NCBI RefSeq assembly: GCF_018275325.1
Contig: NZ_JAGVQR010000001.1
Coordinates: 1,736,001-1,800,000 of the forward strand
Direction: 5' to 3'
DNA from: Nocardioides palaemonis
GTDB lineage: Bacteria > Actinomycetota > Actinomycetes > Propionibacteriales > Nocardioidaceae
Length of the DNA: 64,000 nucleotides
The notes under the pieces were generated by a model. It did not search any database. It worked only from the letters and a program-made list of their open reading frames with translations, and was not told the DNA's origin. A program made the translations under genes and the position numbers. This document shows, one piece after another, positions 42,197 to 51,421 of this stretch; the stretch's first letter is position 1; each line of letters starts with the position of its first letter.

Positions 42197-42658
42197 ATGG
42201 ACTGGATCCGCGACCACCTCTGGGAGACCTGGCTGGCGCTGTCGATCGCGCTCGGGGTCGCCGAGATGTTCAGCCTGGACCTGATCCTCGCGATGCTCGC
42301 GGCGGGCGCCGCGATCGGCATGGTGGCCGCGCTCGTCGGGCTGCCGTTCGAGATCACGGTCATCGCCGCGATCGCCTCGTCGGTCGCGATGCTGGCGCTC
42401 GTGCGCCCGTCGTTCGTCAAGCGCCTGCACAGCGGACCCGAGCTCGCGCTCGGCCACGGCAAGCTCGTCGGGACCCGGGGGATGGTCACCGAGGAGATCA
42501 CCGGGCTGTCCCCGGGCCGGATCAAGGCCGGAGGCGAGATCTGGACGGCTCTTCCCTACGACGAGAACCTGCGGATCGCGCCCGGCGAGACGGTCGAGAT
42601 CCTCCAGATCAAGGGCGCCACCGCCTACGTCCACCCGGTCGCGACGCTCGAGCCCTGA
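42197..42658 (+). CDS. NfeD family membrane protein
   Basis: 153 residues: three N-terminal helices (LALSIALGVAEMFSLDLILAMLAAGAAIGMVAALV and FEITVIAAIASSVAMLAL) followed by a soluble OB-fold (GKLVGTRGMVTEEITGLSPGRIKAGGEIWTAL...YVHPV). NfeD short forms pair with SPFH/stomatin proteins, and one follows here 67 bases on. They are thought to organise membrane microdomains and protein quality control. Leaderless: TAGGGT (42185-42190) six bases before ATG. Confidence 0.92.
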   Translation: MDWIRDHLWETWLALSIALGVAEMFSLDLILAMLAAGAAIGMVAALVGLPFEITVIAAIASSVAMLALVRPSFVKRLHSGPELALGHGKLVGTRGMVTEEITGLSPGRIKAGGEIWTALPYDENLRIAPGETVEILQIKGATAYVHPVATLEP

Positions 42659-42725
42659 GCGCCGGCCGACCGCAGCACCCACGCCAGACCATCCACCACG
42701 CAACACCCGAGATCGGGGGAGACCG

Positions 42726-43886
42726 GTGACACCACTGCTCATCCTGTTCCTGCTCGTGCTCGTGTTCGTCGTCGTCATGCTCGCCAAGACGGTCCGGATC
42801 GTGCCCCAGGCACGGGCCGCCATCGTCGAGCGCTTCGGCAAGTACAAGGGCACGCTGCCGGCAGGCCTCAACATCGTCGTGCCGTTCATCGACAAGGTGC
42901 GCTACCTCATCGACCTGCGCGAGCAGGTCGTGAGCTTCCCGCCCCAGCCGGTGATCACCGAGGACAACCTGGTGGTGTCGATCGACACCGTCATCTACTT
43001 CCAGGTGACCGACCCGGTGGCGGCGACCTACGAGATCGCCAACTACATCCAGGCCGTCGAGCAGCTCACCATGACCACGCTGCGCAACATCGTCGGCGGC
43101 ATGGACCTCGAGCAGACGCTGACCTCCCGCGAGGAGATCAACAACGGCCTGCGCGGCGTGCTCGACGAGGCCACCGGCAAGTGGGGCATCCGCGTCAACC
43201 GCGTCGAGATCAAGGGCATCGACCCGCCGCCGTCGATCAAGGACGCGATGGAGAAGCAGATGCGCGCCGACCGCGACAAGCGCGCGCTGATCCTCAGCGC
43301 GGAGGGCCAGCGGCAGTCCGCGATCCTCACCGCCGAGGGCAACAAGCAGTCGCAGATCCTCAACGCCGAGGGTGACCGCGAGTCGCAGATCCTGCGCGCC
43401 CAGGCCGACCGCGAGGCCGCGATCCTGCGGGCGCAGGGCGAGGGCCAGGCCATCCAGACGGTCTTCCAGGCCATCCACGACGGCCAGCCCGACCAGTCCC
43501 TGCTGGCCTACCAGTACCTCCAGATGATGCCGAAGATCGCCGAGGGCAGCGCCAACAAGGTCTGGGTCATCCCCTCCGAGATCACCAAGGCGATGGAGGG
43601 GCTCGGCTCCTCGATCCACGAGATCGCCGGGATCCCGAAGGACGCCAGCCCGCGCACCCGCGTCGACATGGGACCGTCCGAGCCCCAGCTGCCGCGCTCG
43701 TCGGAGGACCCCGAGGTGCGGGCCACCAGCCAGGCCGTGCAGCAGGCGATCGCGGAGGCGGAGATCGCCGCCAACCCGGGCAAGTCCGCCCGTTCGATGG
43801 ACACCGGCAACGGTGACCCGCTGGGCAGCGACCCGCTGGGCTCGTCCGAGCCGCCGGCCGAGCCGGGAGGTCCCGCCGGCCAGTGA
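42726..43886 (+). CDS. SPFH/stomatin-like protein (QmcA type)
   Basis: 386 residues. One N-terminal helix (LLILFLLVLVFVVVMLA), the SPFH domain (VPQARAAIVERFGKYKGTLPAGLN to about 200), then a coiled coil with EGQRQSAILTAEGNKQSQILNAEGDRESQIL repeats, and an acidic, Pro-rich tail of about 80 residues. Partner of NfeD upstream; forms ring-like membrane assemblies in relatives. GTG 42726 preceded by GGGGGAG. GTGA overlap with the next gene. Corresponds to Rv1488. Confidence 0.93.
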   Translation: MTPLLILFLLVLVFVVVMLAKTVRIVPQARAAIVERFGKYKGTLPAGLNIVVPFIDKVRYLIDLREQVVSFPPQPVITEDNLVVSIDTVIYFQVTDPVAATYEIANYIQAVEQLTMTTLRNIVGGMDLEQTLTSREEINNGLRGVLDEATGKWGIRVNRVEIKGIDPPPSIKDAMEKQMRADRDKRALILSAEGQRQSAILTAEGNKQSQILNAEGDRESQILRAQADREAAILRAQGEGQAIQTVFQAIHDGQPDQSLLAYQYLQMMPKIAEGSANKVWVIPSEITKAMEGLGSSIHEIAGIPKDASPRTRVDMGPSEPQLPRSSEDPEVRATSQAVQQAIAEAEIAANPGKSARSMDTGNGDPLGSDPLGSSEPPAEPGGPAGQ

Positions 43887-44644
43887 GCCTCGTCGAAGCC
43901 CTGCTGGTCGTCCTCGCCGGAGTGGCGGCCGGCACCATCAACACCGTGGTGGGGTCGGGAACGCTGATCACGTTCCCGACCCTCCTCGCGTTCGGCGTCC
44001 CGCCCGTGACCGCCAACGTCAGCAACACCGTCGGGCTCGTGCCCGGCAGCGTGTCGGGCGTCGTGGGCTACCGCCGCGAGCTGGCCGGGCAGCGCTCGCG
44101 CGTGCTGCGCCTCGGCTCGGCGTCGCTGCTCGGCGGCGTGGTCGGGGCGCTGCTGCTGCTCTGGCTGCCGTCGTCGGCGTTCGACGCGATCGTGCCCGTC
44201 CTCATCGCGCTCGGCGTGGTGCTGGTGCTGCTCGGTCCGCGCATCCAGCGCTCGGTGGCCGCCCGTGCCGAGCGTCGCGGCGGCATCCCGGACCACGGCG
44301 TGTGGTGGGTGTGGCCGGCGGTCGCCCTCACCGGCGTCTACGGCGGCTACTTCGGCGCCGCGCAGGGCGTGCTGCTGATGGCCGTCCTCGGCATCGGGGT
44401 GGTCGACTCCATGCAGCGCCACACGGCCACCAAGAACGTCCTCGCGCTGCTGGTCAACGCCGTCGCGGCGGTGATCTTCATCCTGGTCGCCGACGTCGAC
44501 TGGGTCGTGGCCGGGCTCATCGCCGCGGGGTCGATCGTCGGTGGACAGCTCGGCGCCACCGTCGGCCGCCGGCTCCCACCGGTGCTGCTACGCGCGGTGA
44601 TCGCCGTCGTCGGCGTGACCGCGCTCGTCGTCCTGCTCGCCTGA
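43883..44644 (+). CDS. TauE/SafE family permease
   Basis: 253 residues, about eight membrane helices in two repeats; AGTINTVVGSGTLITFPTLLAFG and GVYGGYFGAAQGVLLMAVLG are the repeated TauE signature. Relatives move sulfite, sulfoacetate or other organosulfur anions; the substrate here is unknown. GTG overlaps the SPFH stop, so it is translated with the NfeD-SPFH pair. Its last 57 bases overlap the hydrolase gene on the other strand. Confidence 0.9.
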   Translation: MSLVEALLVVLAGVAAGTINTVVGSGTLITFPTLLAFGVPPVTANVSNTVGLVPGSVSGVVGYRRELAGQRSRVLRLGSASLLGGVVGALLLLWLPSSAFDAIVPVLIALGVVLVLLGPRIQRSVAARAERRGGIPDHGVWWVWPAVALTGVYGGYFGAAQGVLLMAVLGIGVVDSMQRHTATKNVLALLVNAVAAVIFILVADVDWVVAGLIAAGSIVGGQLGATVGRRLPPVLLRAVIAVVGVTALVVLLA

Positions 44645-45622
44645 GGCCGGAGGGCCCACCCACGCGTCCAGCCACGTGCCGAGGACGCCGTAGACGCGCC
44701 GACGCACGTCGGGTCGCGAGAGCACCATGTCGTGCACTGCTCCCTCGACCGCGACCGACGTGACGTGCCGACCGATCGAGGAAGCCCAGCGGCGGATCTG
44801 CTCGACGTCGAGGACGATGTCGGTGGAGCGCACCGCCTCGTCGGTCGGCTCGGTGAAGGTCGAGCGGGCCGACGACATCACCAGCACCGGGCCGGGCACG
44901 TCGAGGCCGGCGTGGAGGCGGGCGTGGCCGCGCCGCACGGCGCGCAGCCACCCGACGTAGACCGGACGGGACTCCAGCGGCTTCCAGTCGAGGTCGTAGT
45001 CCCACTCGCCGCCGTGGTCGCGGTGCAGCGACCGTCCGTAGACCTCGCTGACCCGGCGCGGGATCTCCTGCATCGGGCGTCGCGCGCCGAGCCGCTCCAG
45101 CGCGATGGTCGCCGCGGGGCTCCGCAGCCAGGCCGAGCCCTGCATGTCGAGCCACGGCGAGTTGAGCACCGTCCCGGCGAGCTCGGAGGGCCGCCGTTCG
45201 TGGGCCCACAGCGGGACGGTCAGCCCGCCGGTGGAGTGCGCCGAGACGAGCACCTCGCGGTGGCCGTCGCGCTGGGTGATGCGCCACCAGGCGAGGTCGA
45301 TCTCGGCGAAGTACTCGCTGAGGTCGGCGACGAAGTGCGGGGTCTGGTGCTCGCGCAGCGACCGGCCGTACTTGCGCAGGTCGACCGCGTAGAACGTCCA
45401 CCCGCGGTCGGTCCACCACCGGGCGTACTCGTCGTGGAAGAAGTAGTCGGCGAAGCCGTGGACGTGCAGCACCGCGCGGCCGTTGGGTCGCCCGGGCCGG
45501 CGGGTCACGAGGGTGGCGACGACCGCGCCCTCGTCGTCCGGGGGCAACGAGATGGTCTCCACCCGGTAGTCGGGGCCGAGCACGTCCGCATCGACGTCGG
45601 CCGGCGGCGGAACCAGCGTCAT
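44588..45622 (-). CDS. Alpha/beta hydrolase (monoglyceride-lipase-like)
   Basis: 344 residues. Oxyanion motif LHVHGFADYFFHDEYARWW, nucleophile elbow SAHSTGG (Ser in AHSTGG) and a likely catalytic His in EGAVHDMVLS; the acid is probably in the SSARSTFTEPTDEAVRSTDIV region. Cytoplasmic, esterase or lipase by family. Leaderless ATG with TATCCT (45629-45634 minus) six bases upstream. The charged tail (GEQDDERGHADDGDHRA) is formed within the 57-base overlap with the TauE gene. Confidence 0.88.
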   Translation of the reverse strand: MTLVPPPADVDADVLGPDYRVETISLPPDDEGAVVATLVTRRPGRPNGRAVLHVHGFADYFFHDEYARWWTDRGWTFYAVDLRKYGRSLREHQTPHFVADLSEYFAEIDLAWWRITQRDGHREVLVSAHSTGGLTVPLWAHERRPSELAGTVLNSPWLDMQGSAWLRSPAATIALERLGARRPMQEIPRRVSEVYGRSLHRDHGGEWDYDLDWKPLESRPVYVGWLRAVRRGHARLHAGLDVPGPVLVMSSARSTFTEPTDEAVRSTDIVLDVEQIRRWASSIGRHVTSVAVEGAVHDMVLSRPDVRRRVYGVLGTWLDAWVGPPASGEQDDERGHADDGDHRA

Positions 45623-45709
45623 GCGCCGAGGATATCGACCCGGTCACGGTGCCCTCGAGATTTCGGCATTAGACCGCGACCTCGACGGCCGCGCCACTAC
45701 CCTTGCGCA

Positions 45710-46834
45710 GTGTCGAACGCCCTGAGCACCATGCCGCGCGCGTTCTCGGCGTACGTCCGCTCGCACGTCGAGCGCTGGCGCACCGGGTCGCGTGGCAGCC
45801 AGGCGTTCCTGCTGCTGGTGCTCACCGCGCTGGTGGCGCTGGCGGTCATCCTGGCCGATGTCGCGGCGCTCGTCCTGCCGGTGGCCCTGTGGTTCCTGTT
45901 CCTCATGGTCGGGCTGATGCTGCTCCGCTTCGTGCCGCTGGTGCTGCTGACGGTCGTGCTGTCCGCCGCCGCGATCGGCACGTCGGTCGACACCGACTTC
46001 AAGACCGGCAGCCGCTTCCTCGCGCTCGCGGTGTTCGCGGTCGGCGTGGTGCTCGCGGTCTACCAGTCCAGCCGCCAGCGCTCGGGCCTGCCGATGGCGC
46101 TGAGCGAGGCGGTGCTCACCCAGCTGCGTGACCGCCTGCAGCGGCAGGGTGTCGTCCCGCAGCTGCCTGCCGGGTGGCGCTCGCAGTCGGAGACGATCAC
46201 GGCCAACGGTCCGAGCTATGCCGGCGACTTCCTCGTCGCCGACCTGCGCGAGGGACGCTGGCTGGAGATGGCGCTCGTCGACGTCTGTGGCAAGGGGACG
46301 ACCGTGGGTCCGCAGGCGCTCCAGTTCGCCGGGGCGCTGGGTGGGCTGATCGGCGCACTGCCGCCGCACGAGCTGATGGCCGCGGCCAACGGCTTCCTGC
46401 TGCGCCAGGAGTCGGACGAGTCGCTGGCCACGGCCGTGCACGTCAAGGTCGACCTGGTCACGGGCGACTACACGATCACCAGCGCCGGCCACCCGCCGGC
46501 GCTCCACTGGCACCTCGACCACCGCGGCTGGTCGGTCGACAACGCGCGGGGCATGGCGCTCGGCGTGATCCCCGAGGCGGACTTCACCCCCAGCCGGGGC
46601 CGGCTCAAGCCGGGCGAGGCGCTGATGTTCTACACCGACGGCGTCATCGAGTCGGCCGACAAGGACCTCGACGGCGGCATCGACTGGCTGCGCGACGTCG
46701 CGCTCCAGGCGGTCGATGCGCGCGGGTTCGCGGGGCTGCCCCGCCGGGTGCTGAAGAAGGTGCCGCGCGGGGACGACGACCGCGCCCTGCTCCTGCTCGA
46801 GCGGCAGCCGCTCACGTCGCCCGAGCGCGCCTGA
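45710..46834 (+). CDS. Membrane-anchored SpoIIE/PP2C-type phosphatase
   Basis: 374 residues: about four membrane helices (residues 30-120) then a PPM phosphatase domain. Metal-site Asp in LVDVCGKGTTVGPQAL, SAGHPPAL, and MFYTDGVIES; the domain is like RsbU/SpoIIE that dephosphorylate anti-sigma antagonists. No HAMP or PAS sensor is visible. Start fixed at GTG 45710: TACCCT (45698-45703) ends six bases upstream. Target not encoded nearby. Confidence 0.9.
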   Translation: MSNALSTMPRAFSAYVRSHVERWRTGSRGSQAFLLLVLTALVALAVILADVAALVLPVALWFLFLMVGLMLLRFVPLVLLTVVLSAAAIGTSVDTDFKTGSRFLALAVFAVGVVLAVYQSSRQRSGLPMALSEAVLTQLRDRLQRQGVVPQLPAGWRSQSETITANGPSYAGDFLVADLREGRWLEMALVDVCGKGTTVGPQALQFAGALGGLIGALPPHELMAAANGFLLRQESDESLATAVHVKVDLVTGDYTITSAGHPPALHWHLDHRGWSVDNARGMALGVIPEADFTPSRGRLKPGEALMFYTDGVIESADKDLDGGIDWLRDVALQAVDARGFAGLPRRVLKKVPRGDDDRALLLLERQPLTSPERA

Positions 46835-46896
46835 CGGTCTGGTCCGGCCACCACGGCCGTTGACCTCGAGCGCGCGCGAGGTCCTAGTCTCGGCAG

Positions 46897-47877
46897 ATGG
46901 TCACGACCCAGGAGATGCTCCGACGCCAGCAGCCGCTCGAGACCGTTTTCGGCTACCGCACCACCGCGGCGGAGGTGGTCGCCGGGCACGACCTCGCCGG
47001 CAGGCGGGCCGTCGTCACCGGTGGCTACGCGGGCCTGGGCATCGAGACCGTACGCGCGCTGGCCGGCGCCGGCGTGTCCGTCCTGGTCCCGGCGCGACGG
47101 CCCGACGCGGCGACCGAGGCGCTGGCCGACCTCGAGGGCGTCGAGGTCCGCGCGATGGACCTCGGCGACCTCGACTCGGTCGCCGCCCTCACGGCCTCGG
47201 TCCGCGAGGACGGGCGTCCGATCGACCTGGTGATCGACGTCGCCGGCGTGATGGCCACCCCGCACCAGCAGACCCCGCAGGGCTGGGAGCTGCAGCTCGG
47301 CACCAACCACCTCGGCCACTTCGCGCTGGTCGGCGGCATCGCCGGGCTCCTCACCGACGGCGCGCGGGTCGTGTCGTACTCCTCGACCGGCCACTACCGC
47401 TCGCCCGTGCTGTTCGACGACCTGCGGTTCGAGACCACGCCCTACGACCCGTGGGTCGCCTACGGCCAGTCCAAGACGGCGAACGCGCTCTTCGCGGTCG
47501 CCCTCGACGCGCGCGGCGCCTCCCGCGGCATCCACGCCTACTCGGTGCACCCGGGCGGGATCATGACCGACCTGCAGCGGCACATGCCGCGCGAGGACCT
47601 CCTCGCGCGCGGGTGGATCGACGAGGACGGCAACCCCAACCCGCGCTTCAAGACGCCGGCGGAGGGAGCCTCGACCGGGCTGTGGGCGGCGACGGCGCCC
47701 GAGCTGGAGTCGCGCGGCGGCGTCTACTGCGAGGACTGCGCCGTGAAGGGCGTCGTGCCGCCCGACCACGCCGACCTCACGACGGGCGGCGTCAAGGAGT
47801 GGGCCATCGACGTGGCCGCTGCCGAGCGGCTCTGGGAGCTGTCCGTGGGCGCGACCGGCGTCGACCCGCTGGGCTGA
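46897..47877 (+). CDS. SDR-family oxidoreductase (retinol-dehydrogenase-like)
   Basis: 326 residues. TGGYAGLGIETVRAL binds NAD(P); SYSSTGHYR and YGQSKTANALFA carry Ser, Tyr and Lys of the active site; VHPGGIMTDL follows. The NNAG position reads DVAG, unusual but not rare in this group. A C-terminal ~60-residue extension holds two cysteines (YCEDCAVKG). Substrate unknown. Leaderless ATG: TAGTCT (46885-46890) six bases upstream. Confidence 0.88.
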   Translation: MVTTQEMLRRQQPLETVFGYRTTAAEVVAGHDLAGRRAVVTGGYAGLGIETVRALAGAGVSVLVPARRPDAATEALADLEGVEVRAMDLGDLDSVAALTASVREDGRPIDLVIDVAGVMATPHQQTPQGWELQLGTNHLGHFALVGGIAGLLTDGARVVSYSSTGHYRSPVLFDDLRFETTPYDPWVAYGQSKTANALFAVALDARGASRGIHAYSVHPGGIMTDLQRHMPREDLLARGWIDEDGNPNPRFKTPAEGASTGLWAATAPELESRGGVYCEDCAVKGVVPPDHADLTTGGVKEWAIDVAAAERLWELSVGATGVDPLG

Positions 47878-47887
47878 CCGCGCCGCG

Positions 47888-48865
47888 TCAGGGCCGGGCG
47901 CCGCGCGAGTAGAGCTCGCGGATGACGTCCTCGATGTCGGGCTCCTGGATCGACAGGTCCGCCACGTCGTAGCCCGCCGCCACCGCGGCGACGACGGGTG
48001 CGGCGCTGGCGTCGGCGGGGAAGGACAGCCACTGCCGCGGACCCTCCACCTTCCGCACGCTCGCGCCCGGGACCTCGATCGGCGCCGCTTCGTCGACGAG
48101 GTCGACGACCAGCGTGCGGCTCGACCCGCCCTCCGCGTGCAGGCCGGACAGGGAGCCGTCGTAGACGCTGGTGCCGTGGTCGATCACGATCACCCGGTCG
48201 CACAGGGCCTCGATGTCCTGGAGGTCGTGCGTGGTCAGCAGGAGGGTGGTGCCGCGCTCGGCGTTGAGCGCGCGCAGGAACTCGCGCAGCCGGCCCTTGC
48301 TGACGACGTCGAGGCCGATGGTGGGCTCGTCGAGGTAGAGCACCTCCGGGTCGTGCAGGAGCGCGGCGGTGATGTCGCCGCGCATCCGCTGGCCGAGGCT
48401 GAGCTGGCGGACCGGGGTGTCGAGCTGGTCGCCGAGGTCGAGCAGGTCGACGAAGCGGTCGAGGTTGGCGCGGTAGCGGGCCGGCTCGATGCGGTACATC
48501 TTGCGCAGCAGGTCGAAGGAGTCGCGCAGCGGCAGGTCCCACCACAGCGTGGTGCGCTGGCCGAACACGACGCCGATCCGGCGGGCGAGCTCCACGCGGT
48601 CGCGGCTGGGGTCGAGGCCGGCCACCCGCACGGTGCCGCCGGTCGGGACGAGGATCCCGGTCAGCATCTTGATCGTGGTGGACTTCCCGGCGCCGTTCGG
48701 CCCGATGTAGCCGACCATCTCGCCGGCGGTGACGGCGAAGGTCAGGTCGTGGACGGCGCGCACGCTGTCGCGCGTGCGGCGGCGCCGGCCCTCGACGCGG
48801 CGGCGTACGTCGAAGGTGCGCTCGAGGTCGCGCACGTCGACCAGCGGTCCGGACGTCTGGTGCAT
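47888..48865 (-). CDS. ABC-2 exporter ATP-binding protein
   Basis: 325-residue ATPase with Walker [11 protein letters not shown] near 57, Q-loop VFGQRTTLWWDLP, signature LSLGQRMRGDI, Walker B VLYLDEPTIGLDVVSK and H-loop TTHDLQDIEAL. A basic insertion (RRRVEGRRRRTRDS) lies before Walker A. The LSLGQRMR signature and GQRTTLWW loop mark the family paired with DUF990 permeases. Last of the three-gene operon 50475-47888 on this strand; one base separates it from the permease stop. Substrate unknown. Confidence 0.92.
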   Translation of the reverse strand: MHQTSGPLVDVRDLERTFDVRRRVEGRRRRTRDSVRAVHDLTFAVTAGEMVGYIGPNGAGKSTTIKMLTGILVPTGGTVRVAGLDPSRDRVELARRIGVVFGQRTTLWWDLPLRDSFDLLRKMYRIEPARYRANLDRFVDLLDLGDQLDTPVRQLSLGQRMRGDITAALLHDPEVLYLDEPTIGLDVVSKGRLREFLRALNAERGTTLLLTTHDLQDIEALCDRVIVIDHGTSVYDGSLSGLHAEGGSSRTLVVDLVDEAAPIEVPGASVRKVEGPRQWLSFPADASAAPVVAAVAAGYDVADLSIQEPDIEDVIRELYSRGARP

Positions 48866-48866
48866 G

Positions 48867-49679
48867 TCAGCTCCCGGTGGAGGTGTAGTGGCGCACGCCG
48901 GTGCGCCAGACGAGGAGGGCCGCCGCCAGCGTCAGCAGGCCGGCCACGGGGGAGGCGAGCTGGAACGCGTCGGGCATGCCGAACGGGTCGCCACGCCCGA
49001 GGAGGTACAGACAGGGGTACCAGTTCACGAACGCGACCGGGATGACGAAGGTGAGGCCGACCATCACCTCGCGCGGGAAGATGCTCAGCGGGTACTGGGT
49101 GACGGTCGCGCCGCCGTAGGTGAAGGCGTTGGCGAACTCGGTGGCGTCGGTCGTCCAGAACTGGATGCAGGAGAAGCCGACGAAGAGGCCGAAGAACACC
49201 AGCGCCCCGCTCACCAGCATCGAGACGGCCACCAGCACCCGCGCCGGGGTCCAGTCGACGTGGGTGCACGCCCAGCCGAACACGACGGACGCCTGGGTCA
49301 GCCGCCCGAGGCGGCGGAGGGTGAACTGGTCGGCGCACACCTGCACGAGCAGGGGGACCGGCTTGGTCATCATCTGGTCGAGGCGCCCGGTGCGGATGTA
49401 GGCGCCGATCCGCTCGACGCTGCCGATCGCGGTGTCGGCGACGCCGAGCGCCAGCGACGCGCTGCCGTAGAGCAGGGCCACCTCCTGCAGCGAGAAGCCG
49501 GCGAGGTCGCGCAGGTGCGCGAACATGATCCAGAGCCCGACGAAGTCGAGGCCGGTGATCAGGCCGTTGCCGAGCGCGAGCAGCAGGAACGACGTGGGGT
49601 ACTGCCAGGCGGCCCGGACCCAGAGCCACGCGATCTGGCCGTACGTGCGCAGGTGCCGCGCGGCTGCGGCGTCAGCCAC
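48867..49679 (-). CDS. ABC-2 permease (DUF990-like), second subunit
   Basis: 270 residues, six helices (for example FLLLALGNGLITGLDFVGLWIMF and LVAVSMLVSGALVFFGLFVGF). YIRTGRLDQMMTKPVPLLVQ is the loop shared with its partner subunit (VRTGDVAIDLYRPV there), so the two permeases are paralogues likely forming a heterodimer. ATG overlaps the stop of the upstream permease by 8 bases. Substrate unknown. Confidence 0.88.
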   Translation of the reverse strand: MADAAAARHLRTYGQIAWLWVRAAWQYPTSFLLLALGNGLITGLDFVGLWIMFAHLRDLAGFSLQEVALLYGSASLALGVADTAIGSVERIGAYIRTGRLDQMMTKPVPLLVQVCADQFTLRRLGRLTQASVVFGWACTHVDWTPARVLVAVSMLVSGALVFFGLFVGFSCIQFWTTDATEFANAFTYGGATVTQYPLSIFPREVMVGLTFVIPVAFVNWYPCLYLLGRGDPFGMPDAFQLASPVAGLLTLAAALLVWRTGVRHYTSTGS

Positions 49680-50475
49680 CCTGGACCACCACCTTCCGGG
49701 TGGCGAGGGACAGCACCGTGTGGCAGGCCGCGAGCAGGACGACCGCCCACAGCACCTGGAAGCCGAGCGCCGCGACGAGGTCGGTGCCGGTGTGCTTGCC
49801 GAGCCAGACGTCCGCGGGCACCTGCACGTAGGACGCCCACGGCAGGGCGGTGGCGAGGGTGCCGAGCCAGCCGGGGAACAGCACCAGCGGCAGCATCATG
49901 CCGCTGAAGAAGATCGCGAACGCCCCGCTCATCACCTTGACCCCCGACTGGTCGAGCAGCCAGAACGCGGTGCTCGCGACGAGGAACCTGATCGCGAAGC
50001 TCACCACCACCGCCAGCACCAGGGACAGGCCGAAGGCGAGCGCCGCCACGGGGGAGGCGGGGAGCGCGATGTCGAAGACGACGAGGCCGATGACCGTGGG
50101 GCCGAACCCGCGGGTCAGGAGGTGGTACGCCGCGCGGCCGAGGTCGGCGGCGAGGTACCAGCCGACCAGTCCGACCGGACGGTAGAGGTCGATCGCGACG
50201 TCGCCGGTGCGGACCCGCTCGGCGAGGTCGTCGGTGCTGCCGCCGCCCCACAGCGCGATGGTCATCAGCAGCGCCTGGCCGAGCCAGACGTAGGTCACCG
50301 CGTCCTGCTGGTCGTAGCCCCCGGCGGTCGGGTTCGCCCGCCAGAGCGCGATGTAGGCGTAGGAGTAGATGACCCCGAACACCGAGTTGGTGAAGATCCC
50401 CGCGAGGGTGGCGGCGCGATAGGTGGAGTAGCGGCGGAAGGCGCGTGCGGCGATCGCGACGTGCAGCATCCGCAT
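49672..50475 (-). CDS. ABC-2 permease (DUF990-like), first subunit
   Basis: 267 residues, six helices; N-terminal AARAFRRYSTYRAATLAGIFTNSVFGVIYSY, loop ERVRTGDVAIDLYRPVGL and terminal LSLATRKVVVQGG. ATG 50475 was chosen from GAGGGG just upstream; an ATG two codons later is possible. First gene of the exporter operon. The longer upstream frame has no membrane character and is not used. Confidence 0.87.
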   Translation of the reverse strand: MRMLHVAIAARAFRRYSTYRAATLAGIFTNSVFGVIYSYAYIALWRANPTAGGYDQQDAVTYVWLGQALLMTIALWGGGSTDDLAERVRTGDVAIDLYRPVGLVGWYLAADLGRAAYHLLTRGFGPTVIGLVVFDIALPASPVAALAFGLSLVLAVVVSFAIRFLVASTAFWLLDQSGVKVMSGAFAIFFSGMMLPLVLFPGWLGTLATALPWASYVQVPADVWLGKHTGTDLVAALGFQVLWAVVLLAACHTVLSLATRKVVVQGG

Positions 50476-50593
50476 CCCCTCGTACGACCTCGACCCGGTG
50501 GTGCCCCCGACGGGGCCCGGGATCGTCTCACACCCGACGGGGGTCGCGCACGGGAGTTCTCCGGTGAGGGCCGAGCGGGGTCGTGCCGGTCGG

Positions 50594-51109
50594 TCAGCGG
50601 TGGCGGACCAGGTTGACCACGCCGATGGTGCGGCCCTGGCCGTCACGGGTGATCGCGACGCCGGCGCGGTCGGCGCGCCGGCTCAGCAGGATCTCGCGGT
50701 GCCCGGGGGAGTCGAGCCACAGCTCGATCATCTGGGCCGGGGTGAGTCCGGTGCCGCGTACCAGCGTCTCTCCGGCCCAGGTGCCGTGGCAGCGATCGAC
50801 CACGTCGCCCTGGTCGCGGTGCGCGAACACACCGGTGCGGGCGATGCGCCGCCCCCACTTCTCCGCCATCTTGTCGGTGCAGGAGTCGAACACCCGGACC
50901 TCGCGCAGGCCGTTGGCCGCCCGCGCCTGGTTGATCTCGACCATCAGCAGGTCCTCGAGCTGCGCCGACGACAGCGTGCTGACGTCGCGGGTGCTGTCGG
51001 TCGACGTCGGGACCGGCCAGGTGCCGGCGTGGGCCGTCGCGGCGGGGCCGAGCAGCGCGGTCGCGGCGAGGCAGAGCGAGACGACGAGGGAGCTGGTCCG
51101 GTGGCGCAT
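50594..51109 (-). CDS. Secreted CAP (SCP/PR1) domain protein
   Basis: 171 residues with a signal peptide (RTSSLVVSLCLAATALLGPAATAHA, cut near Ala29). CAP domain: LLMVEINQARAANGLREV, FAHRDQGDVVDRC, WAGETLVRG and IELWLDSPGHREILLSRRADRAGVA. His and Glu positions of the CAP cavity are present. Two cysteines could form a disulfide. Role unknown, possibly in lipid or wall binding. ATG 51109 has a clear RBS CTGGAGGAACCC. Confidence 0.88.
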   Translation of the reverse strand: MRHRTSSLVVSLCLAATALLGPAATAHAGTWPVPTSTDSTRDVSTLSSAQLEDLLMVEINQARAANGLREVRVFDSCTDKMAEKWGRRIARTGVFAHRDQGDVVDRCHGTWAGETLVRGTGLTPAQMIELWLDSPGHREILLSRRADRAGVAITRDGQGRTIGVVNLVRHR

Positions 51110-51335
51110 GGGTTCCTCCAGGAGATCCGCCGTCGAGGGGGGTGTGGGCAGATCTTGACGGAATCTTGGGCTATTCCGTCTTGATAGTAGAACGCATGTA
51201 TGGGTCCGGCTAGAAATTGGCGAAACCAGCGACGACACGCCCACGTTTCGTCAACTCTTCGCCCGGAGTCGACGCACAGTCGACCGCAGTGATGAAACCG
51301 CCTTGACGGTTTCTTCGTGGTCCAAACGACGAAAA
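51110..51335 (-). promoter_or_regulatory. Structured leader/promoter region of the CAP gene
   Basis: No gene. AT-rich for this genome. GACGGAAT (51157-51164) / ATTCCGTC (51173-51180) form an 8-bp hairpin, preceded on the minus strand by TACTAT as a likely -10. GAAACCG (51294-51300) / CGGTTTC (51307-51313) form a 7-bp hairpin further up. The transcript would have a leader of about 70 bases with the first hairpin in it. No known riboswitch recognised. Confidence 0.5.
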
Positions 51336-51377
51336 GAGGCCCTGCGGTCTGGACCGGGGTCCGGGCCGCAGGGCCTC
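51336..51377 (-). terminator. Intrinsic terminator of the PEBP gene
   Basis: Arms GAGGCCCTGCGG (51336-51347) and CCGCAGGGCCTC (51366-51377) are 12 perfect pairs; on the minus strand the stem is followed by TTTTCG, giving a short T-run. It lies 44 bases after the PEBP stop. The only classic terminator with a T-run seen at the end of a gene in the window. Confidence 0.85.
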
Positions 51378-51421
51378 GAGGTCGTCCGCCCTTGGCGGCG
51401 ATGCCGCAGGGCGCGGGTGGG

